NCBI GenBank assembly: GCA_963730685.1
Contig: CAVSSP010000001.1
Span: 744,001 to 808,000, forward strand
Direction of reading: 5' to 3'
Origin: Bog-756 sp963730685
GTDB taxonomy: Bacteria; Actinomycetota; Acidimicrobiia; Acidimicrobiales; RAAP-2
DNA: 64,000 nucleotides
In this document: piece after piece, positions 1 to 8,325 of the stretch
How the letters are laid out: every line of letters starts with the position of its first letter
How positions within the stretch are numbered: the first letter of the stretch is position 1
Translations under genes and position numbers: made by a program
The notes under the pieces: generated by a model
What the model saw: the letters and a program-made list of their open reading frames with translations, nothing else
Databases searched by the model: none
What the model was told of the DNA's origin: nothing

Positions 1-27
1 GGCGCCGGATGATCCGGCCGGCCCGTC

Positions 28-1497
28 TCAGCCGGCCCAGATGATCGACTGCATCTCCGAGTACGCCTCGAGGCTGTAGTCGCCACCGTCACGGCCGATG
101 CCGCTCATCTTGAACCCGCCGAAGGGCGCGTCCATGTTGCGCTGGGCGGTGTTGATGCCGACATGGCCGGCCCGGAGCAGCTTGGCCACCCGGAAGGCCC
201 GGCCCGTGTCACCGGAGAAGACGTAGTCGTACAGTCCGAACTCGGAGTCGTTGGCGATGGCGATGCCTTCCTCCTCGTCGTCGAAGGGGATGGCCACCAC
301 CACCGGACCGAAGATCTCCTCGCGGGCCACGGTCATGTCGTTGGTGCCGGTGATCAGCGTGGGCTCCACGTAGTACCCGGTGTCGAGATGGCCGGGACGG
401 TCCCCGCCCACCACCACCTCGCCCTGGCTGCGTCCCGACTCGATGTGGTCGAGCACCCGCTGGCGCTGGGCGGCGGAGATGAGCGGTCCGACGATGGTCT
501 CCTTGTCGGTGGGATCGCCGACCTTGAGGTAGCCGGCGAACTGGGACAGTCCCTCCACCACCTGGTCGAAGATGCTCCGGTGCACCACCGCCCGGGTGGG
601 CGCGGTGCAGATCTGGCCGGAGTGGAACGCCCACGTCGAGCCGATGGCGGTCACCACCGACTTGATGTCGGCATCGTCGAAGACGACCGCCGCCCCCTTG
701 CCGCCCAGCTCCATCAGCATCCGCTTCATGGTCGGGGCGCCGGCGGCGGCGATCCGCTGGCCCACGGCCGTCGAGCCGGTGAAGGACACCATGTCGACAT
801 CGGGCGTGGTGGTGAGGACCGAGGCCGGCCCGGGATCGGCCGAGTTGATCAGGTTGATGACCCCGGGCGGGAATCCCACCTCTTCGAGGACCCGGGCCAG
901 CTCGATGATGGCCAGGGGATCCTGCGGGGCCGGCTTCATGATCACGGTGTTGCCCATGGCCAGGGCCGGGGCCACCTTGCCCGCCATGTTGGTCAGCGGG
1001 AAGTTGTAGCTGGCGATGGCCGCCACCACCCCGACCGGCTGGCGGTAGGCGAGGGCGCTGATCAGGCCACCGGGGGCCAGCGGCGTCGCCGAGGTGGCGA
1101 TGGGCGGCAGCATCGACTCCTGGACGTGGCGGATGTCCCTCGAGAACCGGTCGAAGCGGTCGGCGGCCACGGGAACCTGCATGCGCGAGCCGACCGACGC
1201 GGTGGCGCCCGTCTCGGCGATGACCAGGGGGACCAGCTCCTCGTTCTTCGCCCGGATGGCGGCGCTGGCTGCCTTGAGCAGGGCCAGGCGCTCCTCCACC
1301 GGCGTGGCGGCCCAGGCCGGGAAGGCCTCACGGGCGGCGGCGGCGGCCTCCTCGGCGTCGCCGACCGACGCGTTGGGGGCCTGGCCCACCGGCTGCTCGG
1401 TGGCGGGGTTGATGATCTCGTAGGTGCCGTTGCCGGCGTCGACCCACTTCCCCCCGATGAACAGCTGGGTTTCGTCCTTGGTCACCTGATCTGGCAT
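28..1497 (-). CDS. NAD(P)-dependent aldehyde dehydrogenase
   Basis: This 489-aa protein is a full-length aldehyde dehydrogenase, which oxidises an aldehyde to a carboxylic acid with NAD(P)+ in the cytoplasm. The cofactor-fold motif VSFTGSTAVGQ, the general-base segment MELGGKG and the nucleophile segment HSGQICTAPTR with its Cys are all visible and in the usual order. The C-terminal EEIFGPVVVAIPF motif is also present. The ATG at 1497 is preceded by AAAGGGGA about 8 bases upstream. An inverted repeat at 1536-1550 lies 39-53 bases upstream and is shared with nearby catabolic genes, so I infer co-regulation with the lipid/steroid genes. The natural aldehyde cannot be told from sequence. Confidence 0.93.
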   Translation of the reverse strand: MPDQVTKDETQLFIGGKWVDAGNGTYEIINPATEQPVGQAPNASVGDAEEAAAAAREAFPAWAATPVEERLALLKAASAAIRAKNEELVPLVIAETGATASVGSRMQVPVAADRFDRFSRDIRHVQESMLPPIATSATPLAPGGLISALAYRQPVGVVAAIASYNFPLTNMAGKVAPALAMGNTVIMKPAPQDPLAIIELARVLEEVGFPPGVINLINSADPGPASVLTTTPDVDMVSFTGSTAVGQRIAAAGAPTMKRMLMELGGKGAAVVFDDADIKSVVTAIGSTWAFHSGQICTAPTRAVVHRSIFDQVVEGLSQFAGYLKVGDPTDKETIVGPLISAAQRQRVLDHIESGRSQGEVVVGGDRPGHLDTGYYVEPTLITGTNDMTVAREEIFGPVVVAIPFDDEEEGIAIANDSEFGLYDYVFSGDTGRAFRVAKLLRAGHVGINTAQRNMDAPFGGFKMSGIGRDGGDYSLEAYSEMQSIIWAG

Positions 1498-1535
1498 GGG
1501 TGGGTCCCCTTTCGCGTGGTCCGGCCGGTCCCGAT

Positions 1536-1550
1536 CTGACGATTCGTCAG
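1536..1550. promoter_or_regulatory. CTGAC-N5-GTCAG operator-like site 1 (aldehyde dehydrogenase)
   Basis: The sequence CTGACGATTCGTCAG is a perfect inverted repeat around one central base. It sits 39-53 bases upstream of the ATG of the aldehyde dehydrogenase on the minus strand. The same half-sites and spacing occur at 3371, 9547 and, with one change, 27866. A TetR-like dimeric repressor is my inference; the motif itself is directly visible. Confidence 0.7.
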
Positions 1551-1591
1551 CAGTGTAGGGCGTCGGCCGGCCCGCCGGCAGGTCGAGCGGC

Positions 1592-3325
1592 TCAGGCGGC
1601 CGGGACCGACGGATCCACCGTCACGGTATCCCGGCCCGACTTCAACAGGCTGCCCGGGAGCGCACCGGTGGGCTTGCCGTCGGCGATGGTCTCGACGCCG
1701 TTGACGATGACCCGGACCACGCCGACGGCATCGGCGATCAGGCGCGGGCTCCCCCCGGGGAGGTCGTTGACCAGCGTGGCCGGCTCCGACCCGATCGTCT
1801 CGGGATCGAAGACGAACAGGTCGGCGACCATCCCCTCGGCGACCAGGCCGCGGTCCTTCAGCCCGAACAGCTGGGCCGGGGCCTCGGTCATGAGCTGGAC
1901 GGCGCGCTCGAGGGGGACGAGCTTGCGCTTCCGCAGGCAGTCCCCGAGGAACGAGGTCGGATAGTTGGATCCGCACATGCGGTCCAGATGGGCCCCGGCG
2001 TCCGAGCCGCCGACCATGGCGCCCGGGTTGTCCCACACCTCGACCCGGGCCTGCCACGAGGCGTCGTCCCCGTCGGAGGCCTTCGGCCACAGCACGGTGC
2101 GGAGGTCGTCGGCGATGACCAGGTCGAGCAGGGCGTCGAAGGGGGGCTTGCCCTGCTCCTCGGCGATCGAGCCGACGTCACGCCAGCTGAGGCCCTCGTT
2201 CTCCTCCGAAAAGGTGTCGCCGATGATGTAGTTGGCCCAGTGCGAGAGCCGGCGGAACACGCCGGCGGCCTCGGAGTGGGCCACCTCGTCGAGGTGGGCG
2301 CGCACCTCGGGATCGCGCAGCTTCTCGATCCGTTGCTCGACCGGGAGCCCCATGACATCGCCCCAACCCGGGATGAGGAACAGGGCGCAGTGGTTCCGGA
2401 AGCTCATGTTCATGGGCACCAGGGTGGGCATGGTCAGCGCCACGATCCGTCCACCCTCCCCGGCCGCCCGTGACGACGCCTCCAACTGGCGGGCCGTCTT
2501 GTCCGGGGTGCGCGAGTCGATGGTCAACAGGTTCCAGTTGAGCGGCCGGCGGGCGGTGGTGGTCATGGCCACCATCAGGTCGATCTCCTCGTCGGTGAAG
2601 GTGTCGAGGCAGCCGTTGGTGATGTACTCGAGCGTGGTGCCGGGGTGGTCCCGGACCACCTCGCAGAAGGCCAGCATCTCGCGGCGGTCCGCATGGCGGG
2701 ACGAGATGGGGTTCCCGTCCCCGTCGGAGTGGGTGCGGGACTGGGACGACGAGAACCCGAGCCCGCCCGCCTCGATCGACTCGGCCAGCAGCCGGGTCAT
2801 GGCGGCGAGCTCCTCGTCGGAGGCGACGTCGGCGCCCCGTTCGGCCCCCATCACCCACCGGCGGATGGCACAGTGCCCGACCAGGAAGCCGGCGTTCACC
2901 CCGAGGTTGCCCTCGAGCCGGTCGAGGTACTCCCCGAACGACGTCCAGTCCCACTCGATCCCGTCCTCCAGGGCGACCAGGGGCATGCCTTCGACCTTGG
3001 CCATCATCCGGCGGATGTAGTCGTGGTCCTGCGCCTTGATCGGGGCCAGGGTGAACCCGCAGTTGCCCCCGATGACCGTGGTGACACCGTGCAGGTTGGA
3101 GGGGGAGGCCGTCGGATCCCAGAAGAGCTGGGCGTCGTAGTGGGTGTGGGGGTCGATGATGCCCGGGGCCACCACCAGGCCGGTGGCGTCGAGCTCGGTG
3201 CTGCCGGCCTCGTCCACCCGGCCGACGGCCACGATCCTGCCGTCGCGGACGCCGACGTCGGCCTTCCGGCCTGGTGCGCCGGTACCATCGACGAGGAGGC
3301 CGTTCCGGATGACGTAGTCGAGCAT
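1592..3325 (-). CDS. N-acyl-D-amino-acid deacylase-like amidohydrolase
   Basis: This 577-aa metal-dependent amidohydrolase belongs to the D-aminoacylase / N-acyl-D-glutamate deacylase group. It would hydrolyse an amide or cyclic amide in the cytoplasm. The N-terminal beta-sandwich start (VIRNGLLVDGTG), the metal-binding DPHTHYDAQ motif, the family motif GGNCGFTLAPI and the late GSDAGAHLD segment with the catalytic Asp are visible. I chose the ATG at 3325 because GGAGGG lies 9 bases upstream; the open frame continues further 5' but into sequence that codes for MscS on the other strand. An operator-like repeat at 3371-3385 precedes it. The true substrate is unknown. In this context it may act on a catabolic intermediate rather than a D-amino acid. 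Confidence 0.88.
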   Translation of the reverse strand: MLDYVIRNGLLVDGTGAPGRKADVGVRDGRIVAVGRVDEAGSTELDATGLVVAPGIIDPHTHYDAQLFWDPTASPSNLHGVTTVIGGNCGFTLAPIKAQDHDYIRRMMAKVEGMPLVALEDGIEWDWTSFGEYLDRLEGNLGVNAGFLVGHCAIRRWVMGAERGADVASDEELAAMTRLLAESIEAGGLGFSSSQSRTHSDGDGNPISSRHADRREMLAFCEVVRDHPGTTLEYITNGCLDTFTDEEIDLMVAMTTTARRPLNWNLLTIDSRTPDKTARQLEASSRAAGEGGRIVALTMPTLVPMNMSFRNHCALFLIPGWGDVMGLPVEQRIEKLRDPEVRAHLDEVAHSEAAGVFRRLSHWANYIIGDTFSEENEGLSWRDVGSIAEEQGKPPFDALLDLVIADDLRTVLWPKASDGDDASWQARVEVWDNPGAMVGGSDAGAHLDRMCGSNYPTSFLGDCLRKRKLVPLERAVQLMTEAPAQLFGLKDRGLVAEGMVADLFVFDPETIGSEPATLVNDLPGGSPRLIADAVGVVRVIVNGVETIADGKPTGALPGSLLKSGRDTVTVDPSVPAA

Positions 3326-3370
3326 GGCGATGTTCCCTCCGTGGGCGGGCTGGCACTGTCGGGCCCAGAC

Positions 3371-3385
3371 CTGACAGACCGTCAG
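3371..3385. promoter_or_regulatory. CTGAC-N5-GTCAG operator-like site 2 (amidohydrolase)
   Basis: CTGACAGACCGTCAG has the same 5-base half-sites and 5-base spacer as site 1. It lies 46-60 bases upstream of the amidohydrolase ATG at 3325 on the minus strand. Confidence 0.65.
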
Positions 3386-3511
3386 TTTACGGCAACCCTG
3401 CCGACGCCGCTCGACGGCCGGTGGGGGTGTCCTGAAGGTGGTCGGCCGGGCGGATGGTAATTTCGGGAAATCCACCACTCCTGGCTCCAGAACCACCTGC
3501 TTCCCGCGGTC

Positions 3512-4315
3512 GTGCTCTTGCTCGGGGCCGGTCTCCTCGTGCGCTTCGCCCACTGGGTGGGCGCCCGCCGGCGCAACTGGATCGACGCCCAGATCCGGGC
3601 CCAGATCGAATCCGGAGCGGTGGCATCCGAAGGCCTCAAGCGGTCCCGCGCCGTGAGCGAGGCGGTGGAGTGGGTGGTGGTGGCCCTCACCGGCTTCATC
3701 GCCGCCATCCTGGCCCTCGACCGGCTCGGGATCCCGCTCACCACCCTGGTGGCACCAGCCACGGTCATCGGGATCGGTCTCGGCTTCGGGGCCCAGCAGA
3801 TGGTGGGCGACCTCCTGGCCGGATTCTTCCTCTTCGCCGAGCACCAGTTCGCGTTCGGTGACGTCATCCGACTGTCCGTCCCCGGTCAGCCGACCGGCGT
3901 GTCCGGCACCGTCGAGGAGCTGACGCTGCGAGTCACGAAGGTGCGGACGGCCCAGGGGGAGCTGGTCGTGGTGCCCAACAGTGCCCTCCGCCAGGTCACC
4001 AACCTGTCCAAGGACTGGTCCAAGGCGGTGATCGACATCCCCGTGTCGGTGACCGAGGACCTCGAGTACGTCACCGGCCTGTTGAAGGACATGTTCACCC
4101 AGATGGCAGCCGACGCCCACTGGAAGGGACTGCTCCTCGGCGATCCGGTGGTGGCCGGGGTGGAGACCATCGACGTGGGCTACGTGCAGCTGCGGCTCAT
4201 CGCCCGCACGCTGCCGGGCCGGCAGTTCGAGGTGGCGAGGGAGGTCCGTCTCCGGGCGGCCACCGTGCTGCGATCGGCCGGGGTCAGCTCGCCGGCCATC
4301 GGGGACGGGATCTGA
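3512..4315 (+). CDS. MscS-family mechanosensitive ion channel
   Basis: This 267-aa membrane protein is a small-conductance mechanosensitive channel that relieves osmotic pressure. The pore-lining helix and the start of the beta domain are seen in PATVIGIGLGFGAQQ and FFLFAEHQFAFGDVIRL, the hallmark MscS region at about residues 85-120. The cytoplasmic alpha/beta domain follows. The GTG at 3512 is the first start-like codon in the frame, but the frame stays open upstream to a stop at 3458-3460 and looks coding. The true N-terminus may therefore be slightly longer or use a non-standard start. Its stop overlaps the ATG of the next gene by one base (TGATG), so the two are probably translated together. 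Confidence 0.88.
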   Translation: MLLLGAGLLVRFAHWVGARRRNWIDAQIRAQIESGAVASEGLKRSRAVSEAVEWVVVALTGFIAAILALDRLGIPLTTLVAPATVIGIGLGFGAQQMVGDLLAGFFLFAEHQFAFGDVIRLSVPGQPTGVSGTVEELTLRVTKVRTAQGELVVVPNSALRQVTNLSKDWSKAVIDIPVSVTEDLEYVTGLLKDMFTQMAADAHWKGLLLGDPVVAGVETIDVGYVQLRLIARTLPGRQFEVAREVRLRAATVLRSAGVSSPAIGDGI

Positions 4316-4938
4316 TGAGCGACGACCTCGACGGGGGATCGCCCACCGGCTCCGACGACGATGAGGGGACGCCGACTCGGACTCCGGGGCCGACTCCGGG
4401 GCCGACTTCGGGGCCGACCGCCCGGGCGCCGTGGGCCCGGAGGGGTCCGCACGAGGACGTCGAGGCCCGGCACAGTGCGCTGGTCGGGTACATGTCGGTC
4501 CCCGTCCACCGTCGCTTTCCCGTCCGCCGGTCGACCCTGCTGATGGCGGTGGCCTTCCTGGGGTTGGGCACGGTCCTGTACTTCAACCCGCCGCAGAGCA
4601 CGGCGTCCACCTCGGGTGGGGCCATCGTCAACGGCCCCGACGGCCCGGTGTACGCACCCGGGGCGGTCCCGGTCAGCACCACGACCACCTCCACGTCGAC
4701 CACGACCTCCACGTCGACCACGACCACCCGCCCGCCCCGGTCGTCCACGTCGACCACCCTGCGGGGGGCCACGACGACGACGACGGCGAGAGCCACCACG
4801 ACCACGACCGGCTCGGGGGCCGCGACCCCCACGTCGACCACGACCACCACCACGGCTCCGGGGTCGACCCCGGGAACCGGCACCGTCGGGTCTCCGGGCA
4901 CCACCACGACCACCGGCACCACGACCACCACGCCCTGA
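4315..4938 (+). CDS. Single-pass membrane protein with Thr-rich C-terminal tail
   Basis: I do not recognise a family. The 207-aa protein has a charged, Pro/Thr/Gly-rich cytoplasmic N-terminus (residues 1-65) containing a GPTPGPTSGPT repeat. One membrane helix follows near residues 76-92 (LLMAVAFLGLGTVLYF). A short linker leads to a C-terminal half that is almost entirely Thr and Ser with runs of 4-6 Thr. Such tails are common on actinobacterial envelope proteins and may be glycosylated or span the wall; that is inference. The DNA of the tail is built from imperfect 18-bp repeats of the type ACCTCCACGTCGACCACG. Translational coupling to the upstream mscS gene suggests a shared role in the envelope. 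Confidence 0.72.
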   Translation: MSDDLDGGSPTGSDDDEGTPTRTPGPTPGPTSGPTARAPWARRGPHEDVEARHSALVGYMSVPVHRRFPVRRSTLLMAVAFLGLGTVLYFNPPQSTASTSGGAIVNGPDGPVYAPGAVPVSTTTTSTSTTTSTSTTTTRPPRSSTSTTLRGATTTTTARATTTTTGSGAATPTSTTTTTTAPGSTPGTGTVGSPGTTTTTGTTTTTP

Positions 4939-4976
4939 GCTCCGGCCGACCCGCCCGACCCGCCCGGCCCGGCCGG

Positions 4977-5957
4977 TCAGCCGTCGACGAGTGGTGCCAC
5001 CTCGCTGCCGAAGGCGGCGATCCGGTCGACCAGCTCCTCCACCGACCGGGACGGGAAGCGGACCTGGACCTGTCCCACGCCCGCCTCGGCAAAGGGGCGC
5101 AGGTACCCGGCCACCTCCTCGGCCGATCCGGCCACGGTGCCGGGCGGGAGCTCAAGGCCCGACGGCACCGGGCCCACGTGGAGCGCGGGGGCGATCCCCC
5201 CGATGTCGAGGGGGGCGCCGTCCCGGTACTCCTCGCGCATGCGCCGGAGGTCGGCCAGCAGCTCGACGTTCGGCCCCAGCGACTGGGGGAGCCATCCGTC
5301 GGCGTAGCGGGCGGTCCGGCGCAGGGCCGCCGGTGACGACCCGCCGACCCAGATGGGCGGGCGGGGGTCCTGCACCGGTCGTGGCCTCAGACCCAGGCCC
5401 GACGCCGTCCACCTCGGCCCCCCGAGCACGGGGAACTCGTCCACCAGCCCGGCGGCCAGGCCCACGATGGCCTCGTCGGTGGCCGGGCCCCGGCTGTCGA
5501 AGGCCGGGCCCATCTGGTCGAACTCCTCGGTGACGTGGCCCGCGCCCACGCCGCAGATCACCCGGCCGTGGGAGAGGGCATCCACGGTGGCGAACTCCTT
5601 GGCCGCCCGCAGGGGGTGGCGGAGGGCGACGACGTAGATGTGGGACAGCAAGCGGATCTCCGTCGTGATCCCGGCCAGCCATCCCAGGGTGGCGATGGTG
5701 TCGTACCAGACCGTGCTCATGGCGCCGGCCAACCGCTCGGGGATGAAGGTGTGGTCGCAGACGCCGACGTAGAAGAAGCCGGCCGCCTCACAGGCCAGGG
5801 TCACCGCCGCCAGCTCGTCGGGCCCGGCAGCGGCCTCCCACGGCTGGGCGTAGATGGTGGACTGGGACTGGACGGGGAGCTGCATGCCGAAGACGGTGCG
5901 GCCGGGTGGCAGCACGGTGACGACATCGGGCGGCGGGCTGAGGGGGGCGGCGGTCAC
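4977..5957 (-). CDS. LLM-class (F420-dependent type) oxidoreductase
   Basis: This 326-aa protein is a luciferase-like monooxygenase-fold enzyme of the type that uses coenzyme F420 in actinobacteria. The beta-barrel start (FGMQLPVQSQ), the WYDTIATLGWLAG segment, the conserved ALSHGRVICGVGAGH motif and the PIWVGGSSPAALRRTARY motif are all in order. The GTG at 5957 follows the stop of the upstream acyl-CoA dehydrogenase by 4 bases, so it is the last gene of a four-gene operon (amidohydrolase, two acyl-CoA dehydrogenases, LLM). The first 22 residues are Pro-rich and atypical, so a later start is possible. Its substrate is not evident; a role in the same catabolic pathway is inferred from the operon. 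Confidence 0.88.
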   Translation of the reverse strand: MTAAPLSPPPDVVTVLPPGRTVFGMQLPVQSQSTIYAQPWEAAAGPDELAAVTLACEAAGFFYVGVCDHTFIPERLAGAMSTVWYDTIATLGWLAGITTEIRLLSHIYVVALRHPLRAAKEFATVDALSHGRVICGVGAGHVTEEFDQMGPAFDSRGPATDEAIVGLAAGLVDEFPVLGGPRWTASGLGLRPRPVQDPRPPIWVGGSSPAALRRTARYADGWLPQSLGPNVELLADLRRMREEYRDGAPLDIGGIAPALHVGPVPSGLELPPGTVAGSAEEVAGYLRPFAEAGVGQVQVRFPSRSVEELVDRIAAFGSEVAPLVDG

Positions 5958-5961
5958 CGGG

Positions 5962-6972
5962 TCAGCGTACGCCGGTGCCGGTGCCCGGCTGCTCGGCCAG
6001 CCGGTTGCCCAGCTGCTCGGCCAGCTCGTCGGCCGTGCCGAACTGGGTGGCGAGCACGCGTGCCCGCTTGTAGGCCAGATGGGCCGGGATCTCCCAGGTG
6101 AACCCCATGCCGCCGTGCACCTGGATGCTCGACCGGCCGTTGGTCACCGCGGCCTCGTCGGCCAGCAGCTTGGCCCCGGCCGCCGCCATCTCGGCGTCAC
6201 CGACGTCGGGCTGGTCGACGGTGACGGCGGCGGCCTGGACCGCACAGCGGGCCAGCTCGGTGCGCACGGCCATGTCGGCGCACAGGTGCTTGACGGCCTG
6301 GAACCCGCCGATGGGCCGGCCGAACTGGTGACGGTTCTTGGCGTACTCGACGGCGAGGTCGGTGCTGTAGGCGGCCGACCCGATCTGGAGGGCGGCGGTC
6401 AGGACCGTCCCGTCCCGCCGCCACCACGACGCCACGTCCGGTCCGGCCACCGGCGTGCCGGCCGGGATCCGGGGGGCCGACCACACCGGGGTCAGCGGGT
6501 CCATGGGCCGCGCCATCCGGTCGGCCTCCACCATGCGGGGGTCCACGGCCGCCACCCCGTCGTCCGAGAGGACCAACAAGACGTCGAGGTCGTCGAGGTA
6601 CTCGATCACCGACGGCACGGCCGGGCCGGGTGCGGCGCCGTCGATCAGGCCCACCACCACCGAGCCGTCCTCGGCCCCGTCGATGAGCCCGGCGGCCAGG
6701 TGGGAGGCGACCAGCGGGCCGGGGACCAGGGCCCGGCCCAGCTCCTCGAAGACCAGGGCCGCCTCGGCCAGGCCCAGTCCGACGCCACCGGCCTCCTCGG
6801 CCAGACACAGGTTGAACACGCCGGCATCGCCCAGGGTCCGCCAACCCTCCCGGTCGACCACTCTGTCGGCCAGTTCGACGGTCCGCAGCCGCTCGAGGGC
6901 GAACTCGCCCTGGAGCAGGCGACGCACCCCTTCGGCCAGGTCGGTCTGGAACTCGGTGAGTTCGAAGTCCAC
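5962..6972 (-). CDS. Acyl-CoA dehydrogenase, short partner subunit
   Basis: This 336-aa acyl-CoA dehydrogenase introduces a 2,3-double bond in an acyl-CoA using FAD. The helical N-terminal domain (DFELTEFQTDLAEGVRRLL) and the C-terminal helical segment IQVHGGMGFTWEIPAHLAYK are typical of the smaller partner in actinobacterial alpha2-beta2 enzymes. I chose the GTG at 6972, 11 bases after the stop of the neighbouring dehydrogenase and preceded by TAGGGGC. The longer open frame upstream overlaps the Ala/Pro-rich tail of that neighbour. Known steroid-degrading FadE pairs act as heterotetramers in which one subunit supplies the catalytic Glu; this arrangement fits but has not been tested. Confidence 0.9.
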   Translation of the reverse strand: MDFELTEFQTDLAEGVRRLLQGEFALERLRTVELADRVVDREGWRTLGDAGVFNLCLAEEAGGVGLGLAEAALVFEELGRALVPGPLVASHLAAGLIDGAEDGSVVVGLIDGAAPGPAVPSVIEYLDDLDVLLVLSDDGVAAVDPRMVEADRMARPMDPLTPVWSAPRIPAGTPVAGPDVASWWRRDGTVLTAALQIGSAAYSTDLAVEYAKNRHQFGRPIGGFQAVKHLCADMAVRTELARCAVQAAAVTVDQPDVGDAEMAAAGAKLLADEAAVTNGRSSIQVHGGMGFTWEIPAHLAYKRARVLATQFGTADELAEQLGNRLAEQPGTGTGVR

Positions 6973-6982
6973 GGTGTCGCCC

Positions 6983-8281
6983 CTATCCCGGTTGGGCCGG
7001 GCTGGCGGACGGGGTAGCCGCAGGCGGAGCCGCGGGAGCCAACGCCGCGGCGGCGGGAGCGGGGGCACCAGGAGCGGCGGCAGCCGCGGCCGTCGGCTCC
7101 TTGGGCAGGCCGAGGATCCGCTCGCCGACGATGTTGCGCTGGATCTGGGACGTGCCGGCGGCGATGGTCAGCGAGATTCCCCGGAGCCAGTCCTCCACCA
7201 TCGTCTGTGCCGGCAGGGCTCCGAGCCCGTCGGTTCCCTCGACGTCGTCGGCGGCCAGGCCGGCCCGGCCGAGGAGGGAGAGCGTGAACTCACCGAGCCG
7301 GGTGCGGGCCTCGGTGTAGGAGAGCTTGAAGAAGGTCCCGCCGATCCCGGGGATTCCGGTGCGGGCCGCCTGGCTGACGTTGCGCTTGGTCAGTGCGGTG
7401 AGGGCGTCGAGCTCGGCCCGCAGGTGGCCGGCCTGGCGCCGGACGCCGGGGTCGGCCCACGCCCCGGTGCGACGGGCCAGCGCCACCGCACCCGACAGGA
7501 GCTCGATGGCCTCCAGCAGGTCGCCGACGAAGGCGGTGCCCCGCTCGAAGCTGAGGGTGACCATGGTGACCCTCCACCCGTCGTTCTCGTCGCCCACCCG
7601 GTTGGCCACCGGCACCCGGACCTCGTCCAGGAACAGCTCGGCGAACTCGGTCGATCCGGCGATGGTGGTGAGGGGTCGGATCTCCACCCCCGGCGTGTCC
7701 ATGGGGAGGATCAGCCACGAGATGCCGCGGTGGCGGCTGTCCTCGGGCCCCGTGCGCACCAGCAGCTCGCAGTAGTCGGCCACCTCGGCGTGCGACGTCC
7801 AGATCTTGGAGCCCGAGATCACGTACTCCTCGCCGTCGCGCACGGCCCGGGTGCGCATGGAGGCCAGGTCACTGCCGGCCCCCGGCTCGGAGAAGCCCTG
7901 GCACCACACCTCGTCACCCCGGAGGATCGGGGGGAGGAAGCGCTCCCGCTGGGCCGGGCTGCCCTCGGCGATGACGGTGGGCCCGGCGTGGAGCAGCCCG
8001 ACGAAGTTCACCCCGACATAGGGGGCATGGGCCCGCTCCAGCTCCTCTTTGAAGATGAGCTCCTCGACCGGCGTCGACCCCCGGCCCCCGCCGATCTCGG
8101 GCCAGTCCACGCCGGCGTACCCGGCATCGAAGAGGAGGCGCTGCCAGTGGGTGTCGTAGGCGCGACGGCCGGGCCAGTCCTCGGGCGGGGGCTTGGCCGG
8201 CAGTCCGGGGACCGTCTCGTCCAGCCAGCGGCGCAGGTCGGCCCGGAACGCCTGCTCGGCGTCGGTGTATCGCAGGTCCAT
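6983..8281 (-). CDS. Acyl-CoA dehydrogenase, long partner subunit
   Basis: This 432-aa protein is an FAD-dependent acyl-CoA dehydrogenase. The N-terminal domain (MDLRYTDAEQAFRADLRRW), the middle beta domain with CQGFSEPGAGSDLASMRT, and the C-terminal RGISLTIAAGTSQIQRN segment that contacts FAD are intact. The last 35 residues are an Ala/Pro tail unlike the family, which normally ends soon after RILGLPKE. It is followed after 10 bases by its shorter partner and preceded by 44 bases by an amidohydrolase, all on one strand. The pair resembles the FadE26/27- or FadE28/29-type heteromers of steroid side-chain degradation. Confidence 0.92.
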   Translation of the reverse strand: MDLRYTDAEQAFRADLRRWLDETVPGLPAKPPPEDWPGRRAYDTHWQRLLFDAGYAGVDWPEIGGGRGSTPVEELIFKEELERAHAPYVGVNFVGLLHAGPTVIAEGSPAQRERFLPPILRGDEVWCQGFSEPGAGSDLASMRTRAVRDGEEYVISGSKIWTSHAEVADYCELLVRTGPEDSRHRGISWLILPMDTPGVEIRPLTTIAGSTEFAELFLDEVRVPVANRVGDENDGWRVTMVTLSFERGTAFVGDLLEAIELLSGAVALARRTGAWADPGVRRQAGHLRAELDALTALTKRNVSQAARTGIPGIGGTFFKLSYTEARTRLGEFTLSLLGRAGLAADDVEGTDGLGALPAQTMVEDWLRGISLTIAAGTSQIQRNIVGERILGLPKEPTAAAAAAPGAPAPAAAALAPAAPPAATPSASPAQPG

Positions 8282-8325
8282 GGAGGGGTGTCGCTAGGCG
8301 GGTGGGGCAGTCCGGGTTGCGCCGC

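Noticed and set aside
163..1539. Long plus-strand open frame opposite the aldehyde dehydrogenase.
   Set aside because: It is a shadow of the conserved minus-strand gene, with no recognisable protein motif; such frames are common in very GC-rich DNA.
3326..4120. N-terminal extension of the amidohydrolase frame across the MscS gene.
   Set aside because: The conserved protein begins at 3325 behind GGAGGG, and the extension has no family sequence.
4680..4935. Thr-encoding repeats as a CRISPR or non-coding satellite.
   Set aside because: The repeats are in frame, lack unique spacers and continue a membrane protein.
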